Below are positions 62,357-64,000 of a stretch of 64,000 bases of DNA, one piece after another; the first letter of the stretch is position 1; every line of letters begins with the position of its first letter. Position numbers and translations under genes: made by a program. The notes under the pieces were generated by a model, which saw nothing but the letters and a program-made list of their open reading frames with translations, made no database searches and was not told where the DNA came from. Source of the stretch: Hexactinellida sp. DTS-2022 (Eukaryota; Porifera; Hexactinellida); NCBI GenBank assembly GCA_028753945.1, contig JAPNXP010000016.1:2016001-2080000 (forward strand), written 5' to 3'.

Positions 62357-63697
62357 TTAATTACATTGACACGAGATGTGCTTCCTCTTGTGCCTAGAAA
62401 TGCTACTGGACCCTTGGTGGCTAGTCTCTCTCTCACAAACTGGGAGGCATATCGTGCTGTCAGAAAACCCCTTTGACATAGTGTTTGTAAGCAAGTCCTG
62501 ATATACAAATGCAACTCGTCGCGTTATGCTCTCGAACAGTTTCAGTATGTTGTAGCCAGTCAGGCCGGAACATTCCACAAAATACATGCCATGCTGTGTG
62601 GCTAACTTTTCCGCAGCTGCCACTTGTACGATTCTCCGCCGGTCTAGATCAGCCTTGTTCCCGACTAGAAAGTAGATGGCCCTCGGATCTGCAAACTCTC
62701 TGGCTGTCTCCATCCATTTAGGAATATCTGCGAAGCTGTCCTCATCTGTAATGTCGTAGACACAAATGACAACTTTAGCGTTTCTAGTCCAGGCGGGTGC
62801 AAACGCCATAAACCTCTCCTGTCCCGCCGTGTCCCATATCTCCAGAGAGAACTGATGCTGGTCAATGGCTACCCGCTTGGTCATGCAGTCTGCGTGCGTT
62901 GTAGAGGGAACCAGGTCCGGGGTGGAGAGCGCAGTGCCGCCGTCATTGTAGCTCAGGTAAATGAAAGTCTTTCCTACCCCGATGCTACCTATTATGGCAA
63001 CCTTAAACTTAGTGCGTCTCATAGTAGGATAGGGCGAGCGCTGGGGGGGTTGGAATGTCTCTTCTGGATCCTCTAGCATGGAGGGAGAACGTGCTTTGCC
63101 TAACGGGTTTAATCCCTCGCTCAAAGTGTTGTTTCTCGAGGAAAAGAATGAAAGTCTTTCCTTTCCCTCTTGTTTGTTGCTGTAAATACGCTGGCGTTGC
63201 AGAGATTTTGTCGTTTGGAAATTCTCGGAATTACTTTCAGAGCGAGATGGGCGAGTTTCTACGCAAATCATTCGAGCGCGTGACAAGAAGCTATGGACTC
63301 TAGACTGTATTTCCAATGCCTCCATTTCTGTGATTAACAGGTCATAAGAGGGAATGAGATTCCTAACCTCATTCAAATGAGGCATGCAAGAAGATTTTTC
63401 ATTTTCGCCAACTTTTTTCCCAACCCAATGAATAAGGAATGATTTCATATCGCCTTCAGCATCCAAATCTAGTTTGGCATAAGCATACTGAATTCGATCC
63501 TCTTCAAATGAAGACAGGAGATTTCTCCAGATTGTCCCTTCTGCGATTACGTTAATCGTCATTAAATTTAACTTTTTTGCTCCTTCGTCTCCATCAGTGT
63601 ACCCCAACAGGACCCAGCTACCCGTAACCGGCGATGACTGCACGCGACTAACGGCCCCTTTAATGTCCGTGATGTAAGATAGTGTGTCCAAATTCAT
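62357..63697 (-). CDS. ADF-H/Rab fusion GTPase, copy 2, 446 aa, intronless
   Basis: Same architecture as copy 1. It opens MNLDTLSYITDIKGAVSRV (copy 1: MNLDTLSYMREIKNAISRV). ADF-H landmarks: GSWVLLGYTDGD, RIQYAYAKLD, SFLIHWVGKKV, CMPHLNEVRNLIPSYDLL. The linker of about 90 residues is Ser/Arg/Gln-rich and holds PPQRSPYP. The GTPase spans about 231-420: P-loop GSIGVGKT (237-244), Thr in PSTTH, canonical WDTAGQERF, NKAD, ECSG. The C-terminus HISCQCN is a CXC-type end (CXCX). Unlike copy 1 it keeps the catalytic glutamine. Switch I has a related NDGGTAL insert. The two copies are in tandem on the minus strand and the linker is their most variable part. Confidence 0.85.
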   Translation of the reverse strand: MNLDTLSYITDIKGAVSRVQSSPVTGSWVLLGYTDGDEGAKKLNLMTINVIAEGTIWRNLLSSFEEDRIQYAYAKLDLDAEGDMKSFLIHWVGKKVGENEKSSCMPHLNEVRNLIPSYDLLITEMEALEIQSRVHSFLSRARMICVETRPSRSESNSENFQTTKSLQRQRIYSNKQEGKERLSFFSSRNNTLSEGLNPLGKARSPSMLEDPEETFQPPQRSPYPTMRRTKFKVAIIGSIGVGKTFIYLSYNDGGTALSTPDLVPSTTHADCMTKRVAIDQHQFSLEIWDTAGQERFMAFAPAWTRNAKVVICVYDITDEDSFADIPKWMETAREFADPRAIYFLVGNKADLDRRRIVQVAAAEKLATQHGMYFVECSGLTGYNILKLFESITRRVAFVYQDLLTNTMSKGFSDSTICLPVCERETSHQGSSSISRHKRKHISCQCN

Positions 63698-64000
63698 TCT
63701 TAGTTAGTTAACTTTAGTCTAAACCGACAATAATATAACATTTATAATATTATTTTGAGTTTTATACTTATTATATCGGACGAAAGTGATTATATGTAAG
63801 GTGATTCAAGCAGTAATCTGTAGAGGGAAATTAACCTTATTCGTATATACAAATAGCATTTTTAGTGTAATTAATTACTTCATTATAATTAAATAAAATG
63901 TATTTAGGAATTGGGACTAATCTAGTAAGATATTATATGTGGAGATTAAATGCTATACGTAGTTGATTCCCTGGTAAGATATGTTTATATACAAATCGAG
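63698..64000. other. Upstream region of fusion gene copy 2
   Basis: AT-rich; should contain the copy 2 promoter. Nothing else recognised before the window ends. Confidence 0.4.

Overview
This is a window of animal nuclear DNA. It is AT-rich, its genes are split by GT-AG spliceosomal introns, and it carries many short inverted-repeat transposons. The gene set is metazoan-like: a Na+/Ca2+ exchanger with two Calx-beta domains, aralar/citrin, a WSCD-type sulfotransferase, the PAPS transporter SLC35B2, TADA2B of SAGA, GTF3C3 of TFIIIC, a TTF-I-like Myb protein, an SNX5/6-type retromer sorting nexin, RIIAD1 and an ABCC4-like transporter. I cannot name the species. A non-bilaterian or other marine invertebrate would fit, but that is inference.

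Layout. 1-720: 3' end of an unrecognised membrane-protein gene (+). 1103-1642: calmodulin-like gene (-). 4079-6929: TTF-I-like gene (+), four exons. 7322-11603: SNX5/6-like gene (+), 15 small exons. 13391-14292: a short Helitron. 14341-25312: NCX (+), 13 exons. 25712-26275: small signal-peptide/one-TM protein (-). 28360-30381: aralar/citrin (+), intronless. 30837-32794: sulfotransferase (-), four exons. 33335-37267: ABCC4-like (+), intronless. 37787-40861: GTF3C3 (+), intronless. 42542-43806, 44941-46760 and 57748-59201: three members of an unrecognised family combining a helical N-terminus, a PH-like domain and a C-terminal tyrosine motif. 49901-50221: RIIAD1 (+). 50613-53258: TADA2B (-). 53815-56457: SLC35B2 (+). 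59400-63697: three Rab-like GTPase genes (-), two of them fused to an N-terminal ADF-H domain.

I reconstructed exon structures by eye. In every multi-exon model the splice sites are GT-AG, reading phase is kept across each junction, and the protein matches family landmarks on both sides.

Introns and intergenic DNA are full of non-autonomous DNA transposons. Several pogo/Tigger-like TIR families begin and end CAGT...ACTG next to TA. There are also hAT-like elements with clear 8-bp target duplications, a Mutator-like element with a 10-bp duplication, and a Helitron. One NCX intron holds a three-deep nest. I saw no intact transposase.

The most unusual features are the ADF-H/Rab fusion GTPases, which join an actin-binding-type module to a membrane-traffic GTPase, and the PH-like adaptor family. 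Two members of that family share a 183-bp tract about 98% identical inside much more divergent genes, suggesting gene conversion. The sulfotransferase and the PAPS transporter are functionally linked (donor use and donor import into the Golgi), but they are about 21 kb apart and need not be co-regulated.
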